Source of the DNA: an uncultured Acetobacteraceae bacterium
GTDB lineage: Bacteria; Pseudomonadota; Alphaproteobacteria; Acetobacterales; Acetobacteraceae
Direction: 5' to 3'
NCBI GenBank assembly: GCA_903895595.1
Contig: CAITUP010000138.1
Span: forward strand, 1-64,000
Length of the DNA: 64,000 bases
Under the pieces are notes generated by a model that worked only from the letters and a program-made list of their open reading frames with translations, was not told the DNA's origin and did not search any database. Made by a program: the position numbers and the translations under genes. Of this stretch, positions 16,514-25,141 are shown in pieces (positions within the stretch are counted from its first letter, which is position 1; every line of letters starts with the position of its first letter).

Positions 16514-17395
16514 CTAAGCCGTGAAAAACCGCAGGAACCAGTCCAGCACCTCTTCTGGCGCTTCCTCGTTCACATAATGCCCACTCGGCAGAGCCTCCCC
16601 GCGCACATCCTCGGCCCGCAGCTTCCACAACCCCAGCGGATCGGCGAAACGCTTGCCAACGCTGCTGCTGGCGCCCCAAAGGATCAGGATCGGCATCGCC
16701 AATTTCCGGTGCAGATCGGCCGTATCCAAGTCGCAATCGATCCCGGCCGCTGCGCGGTAGTCGCCGCAGGAGCCGCGGATGGTTTTCTCGTTGAAGCAGC
16801 GCACGTATTCGGCCCAAATCTCCGGCGGGATATGATTCAAATCGGCCGTCAGTTTCAGCAGTTTCTTGCGCATGAACCAGTCGGGATCGACCGCGTTGAA
16901 GAACATCTCGGGAAAGCCCTGAGGCTGCGCCATGAACGGCCAGTGCCACCCGCCGATGGAACCCTCCTTGTCCATCGCCGCCCACATATCCAGGGTCGGC
17001 ACGATGTCGATAATCGCGGCTTTGATCACCTTCTCGGGATGATCGAGGCACATGCGGTGCGTGGTGCGGGCGCCTCGGTCGTGCCCGGCGACGTAGAAGC
17101 GGTCGTAGCCGAGCGTCTTCATGACCTCGACCTGATCTTGGGCCATGGCGCGGAAGGAGTAGTTGGCGCTGTCCGCTTCCTCCGGCGGCGCGGAGCTGTC
17201 GCCGTAGCCGCGCAGGTCCGCGGCGACGACGTGGAAGCGTTCGGCGAGACGCGGGGCGACCTTGTGCCAGGCGACATGGGTCAGGGGGTTGCCGTGCAAC
17301 AGCAGCAAGGGCGGGCCGCTGCCGCCGTGGCGCAGGCGGATGCGCGCCCCGCTGGTTTCGATGTCTGTCAGCGTAAATCCCGGCATGATTTCCAT
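16514..17395 (-). CDS. Alpha/beta hydrolase, fluoroacetate dehalogenase-like (293 aa)
   Basis: The known active-site set of fluoroacetate dehalogenase can be read with nearly constant offsets: nucleophile Asp106 in GHDRGAR with Arg107 and Arg110 (carboxylate binding), Asp130 and His273 (triad), and the halide pocket His151-Trp152 and Tyr213. These enzymes displace halide from haloacetates via an aspartyl ester. The ATG at 17395 follows GGAGGGGG and matches the family start; in-frame upstream codons do not. It is divergent from the dehydratase at 17472. A haloacid role is a strong family prediction, but relatives with the same residues may hydrolyse other substrates. Confidence 0.88.
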   Translation of the reverse strand: MEIMPGFTLTDIETSGARIRLRHGGSGPPLLLLHGNPLTHVAWHKVAPRLAERFHVVAADLRGYGDSSAPPEEADSANYSFRAMAQDQVEVMKTLGYDRFYVAGHDRGARTTHRMCLDHPEKVIKAAIIDIVPTLDMWAAMDKEGSIGGWHWPFMAQPQGFPEMFFNAVDPDWFMRKKLLKLTADLNHIPPEIWAEYVRCFNEKTIRGSCGDYRAAAGIDCDLDTADLHRKLAMPILILWGASSSVGKRFADPLGLWKLRAEDVRGEALPSGHYVNEEAPEEVLDWFLRFFTA

Positions 17396-17471
17396 AGCGT
17401 CCCCCTCCGCGCGTCGATGCCGGAGTATGTCCGGTGCGCCACACCTTGTCATCGCCCGCCACCGGGGTACG

Positions 17472-19181
17472 ATGCCCGCCATGACAAACCAGCCCCCCAA
17501 AACCGGCCTCGCCCGCAACACCGCAAACTACGGTGATCGCGATTTCGCCCTCTATCTGCGGCGGTCCTTCGCCAAGTCGATGGGCTACTCCCAGACCATG
17601 CTGGACAAGCCGGTCGTGGGAATCGTGGACACGGGATCCGACTACAACAACTGCCACCGCACGGTGCCGGAGCTTGTGGAAGCCGTGAAGCGCGGCGTGC
17701 TGGCAGCCGGCGGCCTGCCGATGGCGTTCCCCACGGTGTCGCTGTGCGAGCCGAGCCTGTTCCCGACGTCGATGCATTATCGCAACTTGGCGGCGATCGA
17801 TACCGAGGCGATGCTGACCGCGCAGCCCATGGACGCCGCCGTGCTGATCGGCGGCTGCGACAAGACCGTGCCGGCGCAGCTGATGGCCGCCGCGTCGGCA
17901 GACATCCCCGCCGTGCAGTTGGTCACCGGCCCGATGCTGGCGACTCCGTTTCAGGGCGAGCGCCTGTCCGCCTGCACCGATTGCCGCCGCTACTGGGCGA
18001 TGTATCGCGCCGGTACCGTCACCGGGGAGCGCATCGCGCAGATCGAGGGCCGCTTGGCCACGACCGCGGGCACCTGCGGCGTGATGGGCACCGCCTCCAC
18101 CATGGCCTGCATCGCCGAAGCCCTGGGCATGATCCCGCTGGGGCATGGCTCGATCCCCGCCGTGCACGCCGACAGATTGCGGGCGGCCGAGGAAGCGGGC
18201 GCCCTGGCGGTGCGGCTGATTACCAACCCAATCAGGCCGTCGCAGGTGATCACCGCGAAATCCGTGGAAAACGCGCTGCGGGTGCTGCTGGCGCTCGGCG
18301 GATCGACCAACGCGCTGATCCATCTGACCGCGGTGGCGGGGCGGATCGGCGTGAAGATCGACCTGCAACGCCTGAACATGCTGTCGGATACGACACCCGT
18401 CCTGGTCGACTTGAAGCCGACCGGCGAGGGCTACATGGAGGATTTTCACAGCGCCGGCGGCATGCCCGCGCTGCTGTGGGAACTGCGCGATCTGCTGCAC
18501 CTTGACTGCATCGACGTGACCGGCGTGCCGCTGGGCGAGCGCTTGTCAGAACCGCAATTCGTCGACCGCCGCTACATTCGCGCCCGCGCCGAACCGGTGT
18601 CTCCGGTGGGGGGGATCGTGTCGCTGTTCGGGTCTCTGGCCCCGCGCGGCGCGATCCTCAAACGCAGCGCCGCGACGGAATCGCTGTTCGAGACCGAAGC
18701 ACGGGCGATGGTGTTCGACGGGCTCGAAGACCTCGCGAACCGGATCGACGATCCCGATCTGGACGTGAAAGTCGGCGATATCATGATCCTGAAGAACGCC
18801 GGCTCTTTGACTCCGGCCGGCATGCCGGAAGCCGGGTACTTGCCGATCCCGCGCAAACTGGCGTTGGCCGGCGTGAAGGATATGGTGCGCATGAGCGACT
18901 GCCGCATGTCCGGCACCGCTTTCGGCACGATCGTGCTGCACATTACCCCGGAAGCCGCCGCCGGCGGGCCCTTGGCGCTGGTGGAAACCGGGGATGTCAT
19001 CCGGTTGTCGGTGAAGGACCGGTCTTTGGACCTGCTGGTGCCGGAGGACGTGCTGGCCAAGCGCCGCGCCGCCTGGGTGCCGCCGGAGAAGCCGAAGCGC
19101 GGCTGGGACCGGATCATTCACGAACAGGTCCTGCAGGCCGACGAAGGCTGCGACTTGGCGCTGATGCGTCAAGAAGGATGA
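17472..19181 (+). CDS. IlvD/Edd family dehydratase, sugar-acid type (569 aa)
   Basis: Iron-sulfur dehydratase of the IlvD/Edd family. Three cysteines fit the [2Fe-2S] ligands seen in L-arabonate dehydratase: Cys61 (YNNCHRT), Cys129 (GGCDKT) and Cys202 (GTCGVMGTAST). Lys131 next to Cys129 corresponds to the carbamylated lysine that binds magnesium. This suggests dehydration of a sugar acid to a 2-keto-3-deoxy acid rather than branched-chain amino acid synthesis, though dihydroxy-acid dehydratase activity is not excluded. ATGs at 17472 and 17481 are both possible. The enolase-superfamily and D-2-hydroxyacid dehydrogenase genes in this window would fit sugar-acid use. Confidence 0.92.
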   Translation: MPAMTNQPPKTGLARNTANYGDRDFALYLRRSFAKSMGYSQTMLDKPVVGIVDTGSDYNNCHRTVPELVEAVKRGVLAAGGLPMAFPTVSLCEPSLFPTSMHYRNLAAIDTEAMLTAQPMDAAVLIGGCDKTVPAQLMAAASADIPAVQLVTGPMLATPFQGERLSACTDCRRYWAMYRAGTVTGERIAQIEGRLATTAGTCGVMGTASTMACIAEALGMIPLGHGSIPAVHADRLRAAEEAGALAVRLITNPIRPSQVITAKSVENALRVLLALGGSTNALIHLTAVAGRIGVKIDLQRLNMLSDTTPVLVDLKPTGEGYMEDFHSAGGMPALLWELRDLLHLDCIDVTGVPLGERLSEPQFVDRRYIRARAEPVSPVGGIVSLFGSLAPRGAILKRSAATESLFETEARAMVFDGLEDLANRIDDPDLDVKVGDIMILKNAGSLTPAGMPEAGYLPIPRKLALAGVKDMVRMSDCRMSGTAFGTIVLHITPEAAAGGPLALVETGDVIRLSVKDRSLDLLVPEDVLAKRRAAWVPPEKPKRGWDRIIHEQVLQADEGCDLALMRQEG

Positions 19182-19212
19182 TTCGGCCGTCGGAATGGAG
19201 TAGCATCGCCGT

Positions 19213-19779
19213 ATGAGCGCAACCCAGCGTAAGCCCATGACCGTGGCCGAATTCCTCGACTGGGAGGAACAGCAGGAACTGCGCTGGGAATTCGACGGGT
19301 TCGAACCGGTCGCGATGGCAGGGGGAACCGAACAGTCGGCGGCCATTCAACGTAATTTGAACGGTCAGCTTTATGCCCGTCTGCGCGGTAAACCATGCCG
19401 GCCCTACGGCAGCGAATTGAAAATATTCGTCGCTGGCAGCATCCGTTATCCGGACGCGTTCGTCGTCTGCTCGCCCGTCGCGCCGAAGGCGACGGTGGTC
19501 GCCGAACCGGTCGTGGTGTTCGAAATTCTCAGCCCCTCCACGGCTTTCATCGATCGCGGCGTGAAAAACGAGGAATACCGCGATACGCCATCCATCGTCC
19601 GCTACGTCATGCTGGAACAGGATCGTCAGGCGGCCACTGTCTTCACCCGCGTGGGCGACGACTGGGTCGGGCATATCCGGTCCGGGGATGCGGTATTGAA
19701 CATGCCTGAAATCGGCATCGATCTGCCTTTGGCGGACATCTACGAAGACATAACATTCGACGAAACCGGGATGGGCTGA
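19213..19779 (+). CDS. Uma2 family putative restriction-endonuclease-fold protein (188 aa)
   Basis: DUF820/Uma2 protein with a PD-(D/E)xK nuclease-like core: RYPDAFVVCSP (about residues 76-86), then VVFEILSPSTAFIDRGVKNE (about 101-120), with the Lys in the 'R-x-V-K' position. The N-terminus MTVAEFLDWEEQQELRWEF is typical. These proteins are abundant in cyanobacteria and scattered in other phyla, often in mobile or multi-copy form; their targets are unknown. It sits alone between the dehydratase and the dioxygenase genes with short gaps. Confidence 0.88.
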   Translation: MSATQRKPMTVAEFLDWEEQQELRWEFDGFEPVAMAGGTEQSAAIQRNLNGQLYARLRGKPCRPYGSELKIFVAGSIRYPDAFVVCSPVAPKATVVAEPVVVFEILSPSTAFIDRGVKNEEYRDTPSIVRYVMLEQDRQAATVFTRVGDDWVGHIRSGDAVLNMPEIGIDLPLADIYEDITFDETGMG

Positions 19780-19803
19780 ACCCGTCCGAGCAAGGAAACG
19801 GCC

Positions 19804-21144
19804 ATGACCCTCCCGATCGACCAGCTGATCGACCCGCAGCGCGGCATCATCAGCCGCGAGATTTTCGTCAGCCCCGAATTCCATAAGGAGGAGCTGGAGA
19901 AACTCTTCACCCGTGCCTGGTTGTTCGTCGGCCATGTCAGCCAAATCCCGAAGCCGGGGGATTTCTACACCTCCCGCATGGGCGAGGAATCGGTGATCCT
20001 CTGCCGCGACTCCCGCGGCGAGGTGCATGTCTTCCTGAACTCCTGCCGCCATCGCGGGATGAAGGTTTGCCGTTACGAGCAGGGGAACACGTCCCTGTTC
20101 GTCTGCCCCTATCATTCCTGGTCCTACACGACCGACGGGAAATTGCAGGGCGTTCCCCTGTATCGCAGCCTGTACGAAGGCGTGCTGAACCGCGAGGAAT
20201 GGTCGCTGGTCGAAGTGCCGCGGCTGCATATCTACAAAGGCACGGTTTGGGCATCATGGGACCCGGAAGCGCCGGACTTCCTGACCTACCTGGGCGGCGC
20301 GGTGGATCACCTGGATCAGGTGCTGGATTGCCGCGACGGACGGCCCGGCGGGTCGGAGGTGATCGGGGTCCACAAATGGGTCCTCCCCACCAACTGGAAA
20401 TTCGCGGCCGAAAATTTTCTCGGCGACACCTACCACAACCCATCCCACCGTTCCGTCGACATGATCGGCATCGGTCCCAGTGGCGAAAAGGGTGCTCGGC
20501 GCGATAACGAATATGCCAAAGGGCAACATGTGTGGGTGAGTTTTCCCCAAGGCCACGGCATGCACAGCGTATGGATGCCGGAAGAGTTCGGTTACCAAAC
20601 CACCTACGCACAATATCCGGAAGTGGACGAATATTTCCGGCATTGTTTCGAGGAGCGTAAGCGCCGCCAGGGCGTGAAAGCCCGCTTGATGCCGTTTACC
20701 GGCAATCTGTTCCCCAACACGTCCTACCACGGCCGCCAGCCGCGCGGCCTGTGCGTGTGGCACCCGCACGGCCCCACGGAAACCGAAGCTTGGCGCTTCT
20801 TCCTGGTGGATGCCGACGCTCCGGCGGCGGTGAAGGACGTCCTACGTCGTTTTTACATGCGATATTCGGGCCCGGCCGGGATGACCGAGCAGGACGATAT
20901 GGAAAACTGGCTGTATGCGACGCAGTCGAGCATGGGGACGATCGCGCGGCGCTATCCATTCAATTATCAGGCCTCGATGGGGGCGTATAAGACGAACGAT
21001 CCGATTCCCGGCGATGTGTCGATGCAGATTACCGATCAGACGCCGCGGAATTATTACCGGGTTTATGCGCGGTATCTGAAGGGCGACGGCTGGGATTCGC
21101 TGCTGGGGCGCGATGTGGCGCCGATGCAGGCCGCGGCGGAGTAG
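19804..21144 (+). CDS. Rieske aromatic ring-hydroxylating dioxygenase, alpha subunit (446 aa)
   Basis: The N-terminal Rieske domain has Cys81-x-His83 and Cys101-x2-His104 for the [2Fe-2S] centre. The catalytic domain has Asp208-x2-His211-x3-His215 (GDTYHNPSHRS) for the mononuclear iron, with the third ligand probably in EQDDMENW near residue 385. Such oxygenases dihydroxylate or demethylate aromatic acids using electrons from a reductase that is not encoded nearby. A very similar alpha subunit follows at 21253. AAGGAAA precedes the ATG. Position with a shared beta subunit gene suggests a catabolic role. Confidence 0.94.
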   Translation: MTLPIDQLIDPQRGIISREIFVSPEFHKEELEKLFTRAWLFVGHVSQIPKPGDFYTSRMGEESVILCRDSRGEVHVFLNSCRHRGMKVCRYEQGNTSLFVCPYHSWSYTTDGKLQGVPLYRSLYEGVLNREEWSLVEVPRLHIYKGTVWASWDPEAPDFLTYLGGAVDHLDQVLDCRDGRPGGSEVIGVHKWVLPTNWKFAAENFLGDTYHNPSHRSVDMIGIGPSGEKGARRDNEYAKGQHVWVSFPQGHGMHSVWMPEEFGYQTTYAQYPEVDEYFRHCFEERKRRQGVKARLMPFTGNLFPNTSYHGRQPRGLCVWHPHGPTETEAWRFFLVDADAPAAVKDVLRRFYMRYSGPAGMTEQDDMENWLYATQSSMGTIARRYPFNYQASMGAYKTNDPIPGDVSMQITDQTPRNYYRVYARYLKGDGWDSLLGRDVAPMQAAAE

Positions 21145-21163
21145 CGGGGATGTGCATTCACAG

Positions 21164-21247
21164 CCACCCGTCACGGTCGGGCTTGACCCGACCGACTCAG
21201 GCCAATTGGAACGACGTGGTCGGGTCAAGCCCGACCATGACGGGTGG
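21164..21247. repeat. REPIN-like palindrome between the two dioxygenase genes
   Basis: A 30-bp inverted repeat with one mismatch (arms 21164-21193 and 21218-21247, 24-base spacer). Each arm itself contains a hairpin with 7-bp stem GGTCGGG/CCCGACC: 21175-21193 with loop CTTGA and 21218-21236 with loop TCAAG. Two hairpin-forming units in inverted orientation is the architecture of REP doublets (REPINs). The core GGTCGGGCTTGACCCGACC is, from memory, a common dispersed repeat of alphaproteobacteria. It ends 5 bases before the start codon of the second alpha subunit and includes its only Shine-Dalgarno-like bases. Confidence 0.9.
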
Positions 21248-21252
21248 TTAAC

Positions 21253-22581
21253 ATGACCAATCCCATCGATACCGAACGCGGCCTGATCAGCCGCGAAATC
21301 TTCGTCTCCCCCGAATACCACCGAGCGGAGCTGGAGAAACTCTATACGCGGGCTTGGCTGTTCGTGGGGCACGAAAGCCAAATCCCCAATCCCGGCGATT
21401 TCTTCGTCTCCCGCATGGCCGAGGAATCCGTCATCCTCTGCCGCGACGCGCGCGGAGAAATCCGGATATTCCTGAACTCCTGCCGGCATCGCGGGATGAA
21501 GGTTTGCCGTTACGAACAGGGAAATACCTCGCTGTTCGTCTGCCCCTATCATTCCTGGTCGTACACGACCGACGGCAAATTACAGGGCGTACCACTGTAT
21601 CGTTCCCTGTATGAGGGCACGCTGAACCGCGACGAATGGTCGCTTGTTCCAGTGGGCCGGCTGGCGAATTACAAGGGATCGATCTGGGCCACCTGGGACG
21701 AAACCGCACCGGATTTCCTGGCATATCTCGGCGACGCCGTCGATCATCTGGATCAGGTGCTGGATTGCCGCGACGGCCGTCCCGGCGGGGCCGAGGTGAT
21801 CGGTGTGCACAAATGGGTGTTTCCGTCGAACTGGAAGCTGGCGGCGGAGAACTTCCTCGGCGACAGCTACCACAACCCCTCGCATCGTTCCGTGGACATG
21901 ATCGGCATGTCCGGCAGCGCCCAACCCGGGCAACGCCGCGACAACGAATATACCAACGCGCAACGTGTGTGGATCGGATTTCCCGCCGGCCACGGCCTCA
22001 CCGCCGGCATCGCGCATCCCGACCTGGAATATACGCCGACCTACGCGCAATACCCGGAAGTGGACGAATATTTCCGGTACTGTTTTTACGAGCGCAAACG
22101 CCGTCTCGGCGAAAAAGCGCGCAACCTCGCGCTGGTGGGCAACATTTTCCCCAACACGTCCTACCACGGACGCCAGCCGCGCAGCCTCTGCGTCTGGCAC
22201 CCCTCCGGCCCTGATAAGGTCGAGGGCTGGCGCTTCTTCCTCGTCGATGCCGACGCGCCGGCGGCGGTGAAGGATGTCCTGCGCCACTATTACATGCGCT
22301 ATTCCGGTCCGGCGGGCATGACCGAGCAGGACGATATGGAAAACTGGCTGTATGCGTCGAAGGCGAGCAGCGGCACCATCGCGCGCCGTTACCCCTTCAA
22401 CTACCAGATGGCGATGGGCAAGCCCAACGCGGCGAATCTCGGTCCCGGCTTGGTCGCGACGCAAATGACCGATCAGACCCCGCGCAATTTCTATCGCACC
22501 TACGCCCGCTACCTGAACGGCGACGGCTGGGATTCCCTGCTGGGCCGCGATCTCCAACCCATCCGAAGGGCCGCCGAATGA
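21253..22581 (+). CDS. Rieske aromatic ring-hydroxylating dioxygenase, second alpha subunit (442 aa)
   Basis: Close paralogue of the gene at 19804, clearly a tandem duplicate: long stretches around the Rieske site (Cys77, His79, Cys97, His100) and around residues 160-210 are identical or nearly so. The mononuclear iron motif GDSYHNPSHRS is kept. The two differ most at about residues 220-260, near the substrate pocket (GIGPSGEKGARR in one, GMSGSAQPGQRR in the other), suggesting different substrates. The stop overlaps the beta subunit start by 4 bases. The ATG at 21253 gives the same N-terminus as the paralogue; it has only a GGGTGG ribosome-like site, inside the palindrome. Confidence 0.94.
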   Translation: MTNPIDTERGLISREIFVSPEYHRAELEKLYTRAWLFVGHESQIPNPGDFFVSRMAEESVILCRDARGEIRIFLNSCRHRGMKVCRYEQGNTSLFVCPYHSWSYTTDGKLQGVPLYRSLYEGTLNRDEWSLVPVGRLANYKGSIWATWDETAPDFLAYLGDAVDHLDQVLDCRDGRPGGAEVIGVHKWVFPSNWKLAAENFLGDSYHNPSHRSVDMIGMSGSAQPGQRRDNEYTNAQRVWIGFPAGHGLTAGIAHPDLEYTPTYAQYPEVDEYFRYCFYERKRRLGEKARNLALVGNIFPNTSYHGRQPRSLCVWHPSGPDKVEGWRFFLVDADAPAAVKDVLRHYYMRYSGPAGMTEQDDMENWLYASKASSGTIARRYPFNYQMAMGKPNAANLGPGLVATQMTDQTPRNFYRTYARYLNGDGWDSLLGRDLQPIRRAAE

Positions 22582-23099
22582 GCACGATCGAACGACTGTT
22601 GCTGAAGCAGGAGATCGAGGATTTCCTTTACCTCGAAGCCGATCTGCTGGATGGCCGAAAATTCCGCGACTGGCTCGATCTGCTGGCGGAAGACCTTGTC
22701 TATTTCATGCCGATCCGCCGCAACGTGAAATTCGGCCAGCACGACGAAAAGGAAAACACCCGCCAGGGCGAGGGTATTTCCTGGTTCGACGAGGATAAAT
22801 GGACGCTGACCAAACGCGTCGAACAGGTGCTCACGGGTGTACATTACGCCGAGGAGCCTTTGTCCCGCGTCACCCATATGGTCAGCAATATCCGCCTGCT
22901 GGACGTAACCCCGACCGAAGTGACGGTCGGCTGCCGCTTTCTGGTCTACCAGAACCGTGTCGAATACGAAAATTACACCTTCATCGGCCGCCGCACCGAT
23001 GTGCTCCGCCGCAACGGCGAATCCTGGCTGATCGCCAAGCGCGAGCTGATCCTGGAACAAAACGTCCTGCTGGCGAAAAACCTTAGCATTTTCTTCTGA
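22578..23099 (+). CDS. Aromatic ring-hydroxylating dioxygenase, beta subunit (173 aa)
   Basis: Small alpha+beta-fold (SnoaL-like cone) subunit of Rieske dioxygenases: residues 8-30 (LKQEIEDFLYLEADLLDGRK in part) and the C-terminal strands (about 110-165) match the family. It has no catalytic metal; it builds the alpha3-beta3 hexamer. Translation is coupled to the second alpha subunit through ATGA. Only one beta gene is present for two alpha genes, so either both alphas use it or the first works as alpha-only. It is followed 15 bases later by a small unknown gene. Confidence 0.92.
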   Translation: MSTIERLLLKQEIEDFLYLEADLLDGRKFRDWLDLLAEDLVYFMPIRRNVKFGQHDEKENTRQGEGISWFDEDKWTLTKRVEQVLTGVHYAEEPLSRVTHMVSNIRLLDVTPTEVTVGCRFLVYQNRVEYENYTFIGRRTDVLRRNGESWLIAKRELILEQNVLLAKNLSIFF

Positions 23100-23114
23100 A
23101 CGGGGTGTAGGAAA

Positions 23115-23300
23115 ATGATCGAACTGATCGGCGTGCCCGTCGGCGCCAAGTTGAAGCTCCAGGGCGGCATCGTCGCCGAAATCCTGGAATGCATCGACGA
23201 CGAATGGGTCAAAATCCGCCTGCTGGAATCCGATCGCCCCGGCGCTAATCCCGGCGATGAGGAACTCTGTCACGCGACGGACGTGATCCAGGTTCTGTAA
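23115..23300 (+). CDS. Small protein of unknown function (61 aa)
   Basis: I do not recognise this protein. It has alternating hydrophobic strands (LKLQGGIVAEILECIDDEWV) and an acidic C-terminal half, as in small SH3-like or beta-barrel proteins. It starts 15 bases after the dioxygenase beta gene with a TAGGAAA ribosome site, and its stop overlaps the next start by one base (TAATG). Tight packing argues that it is real and tied to the dioxygenase operon, perhaps as an assembly or stability factor. No function is claimed. Confidence 0.65.
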   Translation: MIELIGVPVGAKLKLQGGIVAEILECIDDEWVKIRLLESDRPGANPGDEELCHATDVIQVL

Positions 23301-23692
23301 TGTTGCGCATCGGTTTCCTGCCCAGCGACTTCAACCCAATGCTTCTCATGCTCGGCGACGCCGAGGATTTTCGCGCGCTCGGCGGCGTGATGCGCGGTTT
23401 CGCGCGCGCGCCCGCCGATACGCGGATCGATACGATGGGGTTTTGCGTCCCATCGAACACCGCCGTCACGCTGACAGGCTCGGCCGGACCGCTCGGCGTG
23501 CATCGCGACGGCAACGATGTGGTGTGGCGGATCGATGCCCCGCGTGCGGCAAGTTTCGCCGAACAGATGGAAACGCTGGCCGATCCGAACATGGCATCGG
23601 GATCGGAAATCCTGGCCTGCGGCCTGGAAGACGAAACAACCGTAAAACTGTCGCACGGCGAATATACCGACGATTTCCTGTTACCGGCTTAG
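23300..23692 (+). CDS. Hypothetical protein, last gene of the dioxygenase operon (130 aa)
   Basis: No family recognised. The protein has no signal peptide or membrane segment and looks like a single mixed alpha/beta domain; the N-terminus MLRIGFLPSDFNPMLLMLGD is followed by several short beta strands. Its start overlaps the previous stop by one base, and its 3' end overlaps the convergent CoA-transferase by 12 bases. Base composition and codon pattern match the neighbours. Its position suggests a part in the dioxygenase pathway, but nothing in the sequence shows what. Confidence 0.65.
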   Translation: MLRIGFLPSDFNPMLLMLGDAEDFRALGGVMRGFARAPADTRIDTMGFCVPSNTAVTLTGSAGPLGVHRDGNDVVWRIDAPRAASFAEQMETLADPNMASGSEILACGLEDETTVKLSHGEYTDDFLLPA

Positions 23693-25024
23693 CCACGCCG
23701 CGGCATCGACACCCAACGGCCCGGCGGGCACATCCCACCGCATCGGTGCGCCCGCGACCGATAACGGCGCGTGCAGCCGCCATGCCCGGCCCCAGCCCGT
23801 TTCCTCCGCCATCGGCTGCCAATCTACCTCTCCGGGGGGGTTGAAAGCGTTACCGGACTGCACCGAACCGGCCGAGGTCAAAAGCCGAGCGGTGCGAGCC
23901 AAGGAGAGGCGCCAGCGCGTGGCGACCCGGTCGCGGGCGCGCCGGTTCAGGCCATGGATGGCCGCGGCGGCCATGAGGTAACCGGTCGCGTGGTCCAGCG
24001 CCTGCACGGGCAGTGGCACGGGTTTTGCGCTGCCGGACCGGCGCATGCCCTCGGCGGCGATGCCGGTGCTCATTTGCACCAGGCTGTCGAAGCCCCGGCG
24101 CAGCGCCCAGGGACCCGACCAGCCGTAGGCGTCGAGGCAGACGTCCACCAATCCGGGGCGCAGGCGTTGCCGTTCCGCATGGCCGAGGCCGAGACGTTCC
24201 AGCGCGTCGGCGCGATAGCCGTGCACAAAGACATCGGCCGACGCCAGCAGGTGGCGGAATGCCGCGATCCCTTCCGGGGTGCGGAGGTCCAGACGGGCGC
24301 GGCGCTTGCCCAGAGTCACCTCCGGCAGGACGCCCGGTTCGTCCCAGGTTGGGGGATCGATGCGTAGGACCTCGGCGCCGAACCCGGCCAGGAAGCGGGT
24401 GGCGACCGGGCCGGCGAGGACGCGGGTCGCATCCAGCACTCTGATCCCCGCCAGCGGCCGGGCGGCCCGTGGGGCGGGCAATGGAGACGCCTCTCCGGTA
24501 ACTTCCGACCGCACCAGCGGTTCTTCGGCCACCGCGCGGCCCTGCGGATGGGCGCCCCAATCGTCCAGCGAACGCATTGCCGCCGCGCAGCCATTGGCGG
24601 CGACGACGGCGGATTCCAGGTCGTCGATACACCAGCGAGACACCGCTCCGGCGACGGCCTCTTTTTCCGCGGGGCCGCCGAGCACGGACAGCGCGGCGTC
24701 GCGATGGTGCGGGGCGTTGGTGTGCAGGCGGATCCAGCCGTCGGCGGCAGCATAGTCGCCGGCAATGGGGTCCCAGGCGGGAGGCAGGCTCCAGCCGTCG
24801 GGCCGCAGCGTGGTGCCGAACCAGAACGACGCCAGCCGGCGGTCTACCGTGACTCCGGGTGCGCCGATCAGCTCAGCGATGGCACCTCCCGCCGTTCCGA
24901 TCGCGGCGGCGGCGAGGTCGCTGACCGCGAAGACCGATGGCAGGTCGCCGCTTCCGGCGATCCCGATATCTCGGGATTGGGCGCCGAGCGCGGTTTGGAT
25001 TTCGGGGAGGAATGGGGCGGTCAT
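23681..25024 (-). CDS. CaiB/BaiF CoA-transferase family III protein (447 aa)
   Basis: A family III CoA-transferase-like protein with an unusual order of parts. The typical N-terminal CaiB segment (PLAGIRVLDATRVLAGPVAT, then LGKRRARLDLRTPEG and ADVFVHGYRADALERLGL) appears in the middle, about residues 190-285, while the first 180 residues look like the smaller interlocking domain. This arrangement is known in a subset of these proteins. They move CoA between carboxylic acids. The catalytic Asp cannot be assigned with certainty. Its 3' end overlaps the last dioxygenase-operon gene by 12 bases, convergently. Confidence 0.85.
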   Translation of the reverse strand: MTAPFLPEIQTALGAQSRDIGIAGSGDLPSVFAVSDLAAAAIGTAGGAIAELIGAPGVTVDRRLASFWFGTTLRPDGWSLPPAWDPIAGDYAAADGWIRLHTNAPHHRDAALSVLGGPAEKEAVAGAVSRWCIDDLESAVVAANGCAAAMRSLDDWGAHPQGRAVAEEPLVRSEVTGEASPLPAPRAARPLAGIRVLDATRVLAGPVATRFLAGFGAEVLRIDPPTWDEPGVLPEVTLGKRRARLDLRTPEGIAAFRHLLASADVFVHGYRADALERLGLGHAERQRLRPGLVDVCLDAYGWSGPWALRRGFDSLVQMSTGIAAEGMRRSGSAKPVPLPVQALDHATGYLMAAAAIHGLNRRARDRVATRWRLSLARTARLLTSAGSVQSGNAFNPPGEVDWQPMAEETGWGRAWRLHAPLSVAGAPMRWDVPAGPLGVDAAAWLSR

Positions 25025-25141
25025 GGGGGCCTCCGTCGTCGTGCGGCTTTACGACGGTAGGCTTCCGGCGGTCGCGCGGTCCAGCCGAATATGGCGAGGG
25101 GTGGGGCATTCGTGCTAATCGGAGCGCGAAAGGCGCCCGTC

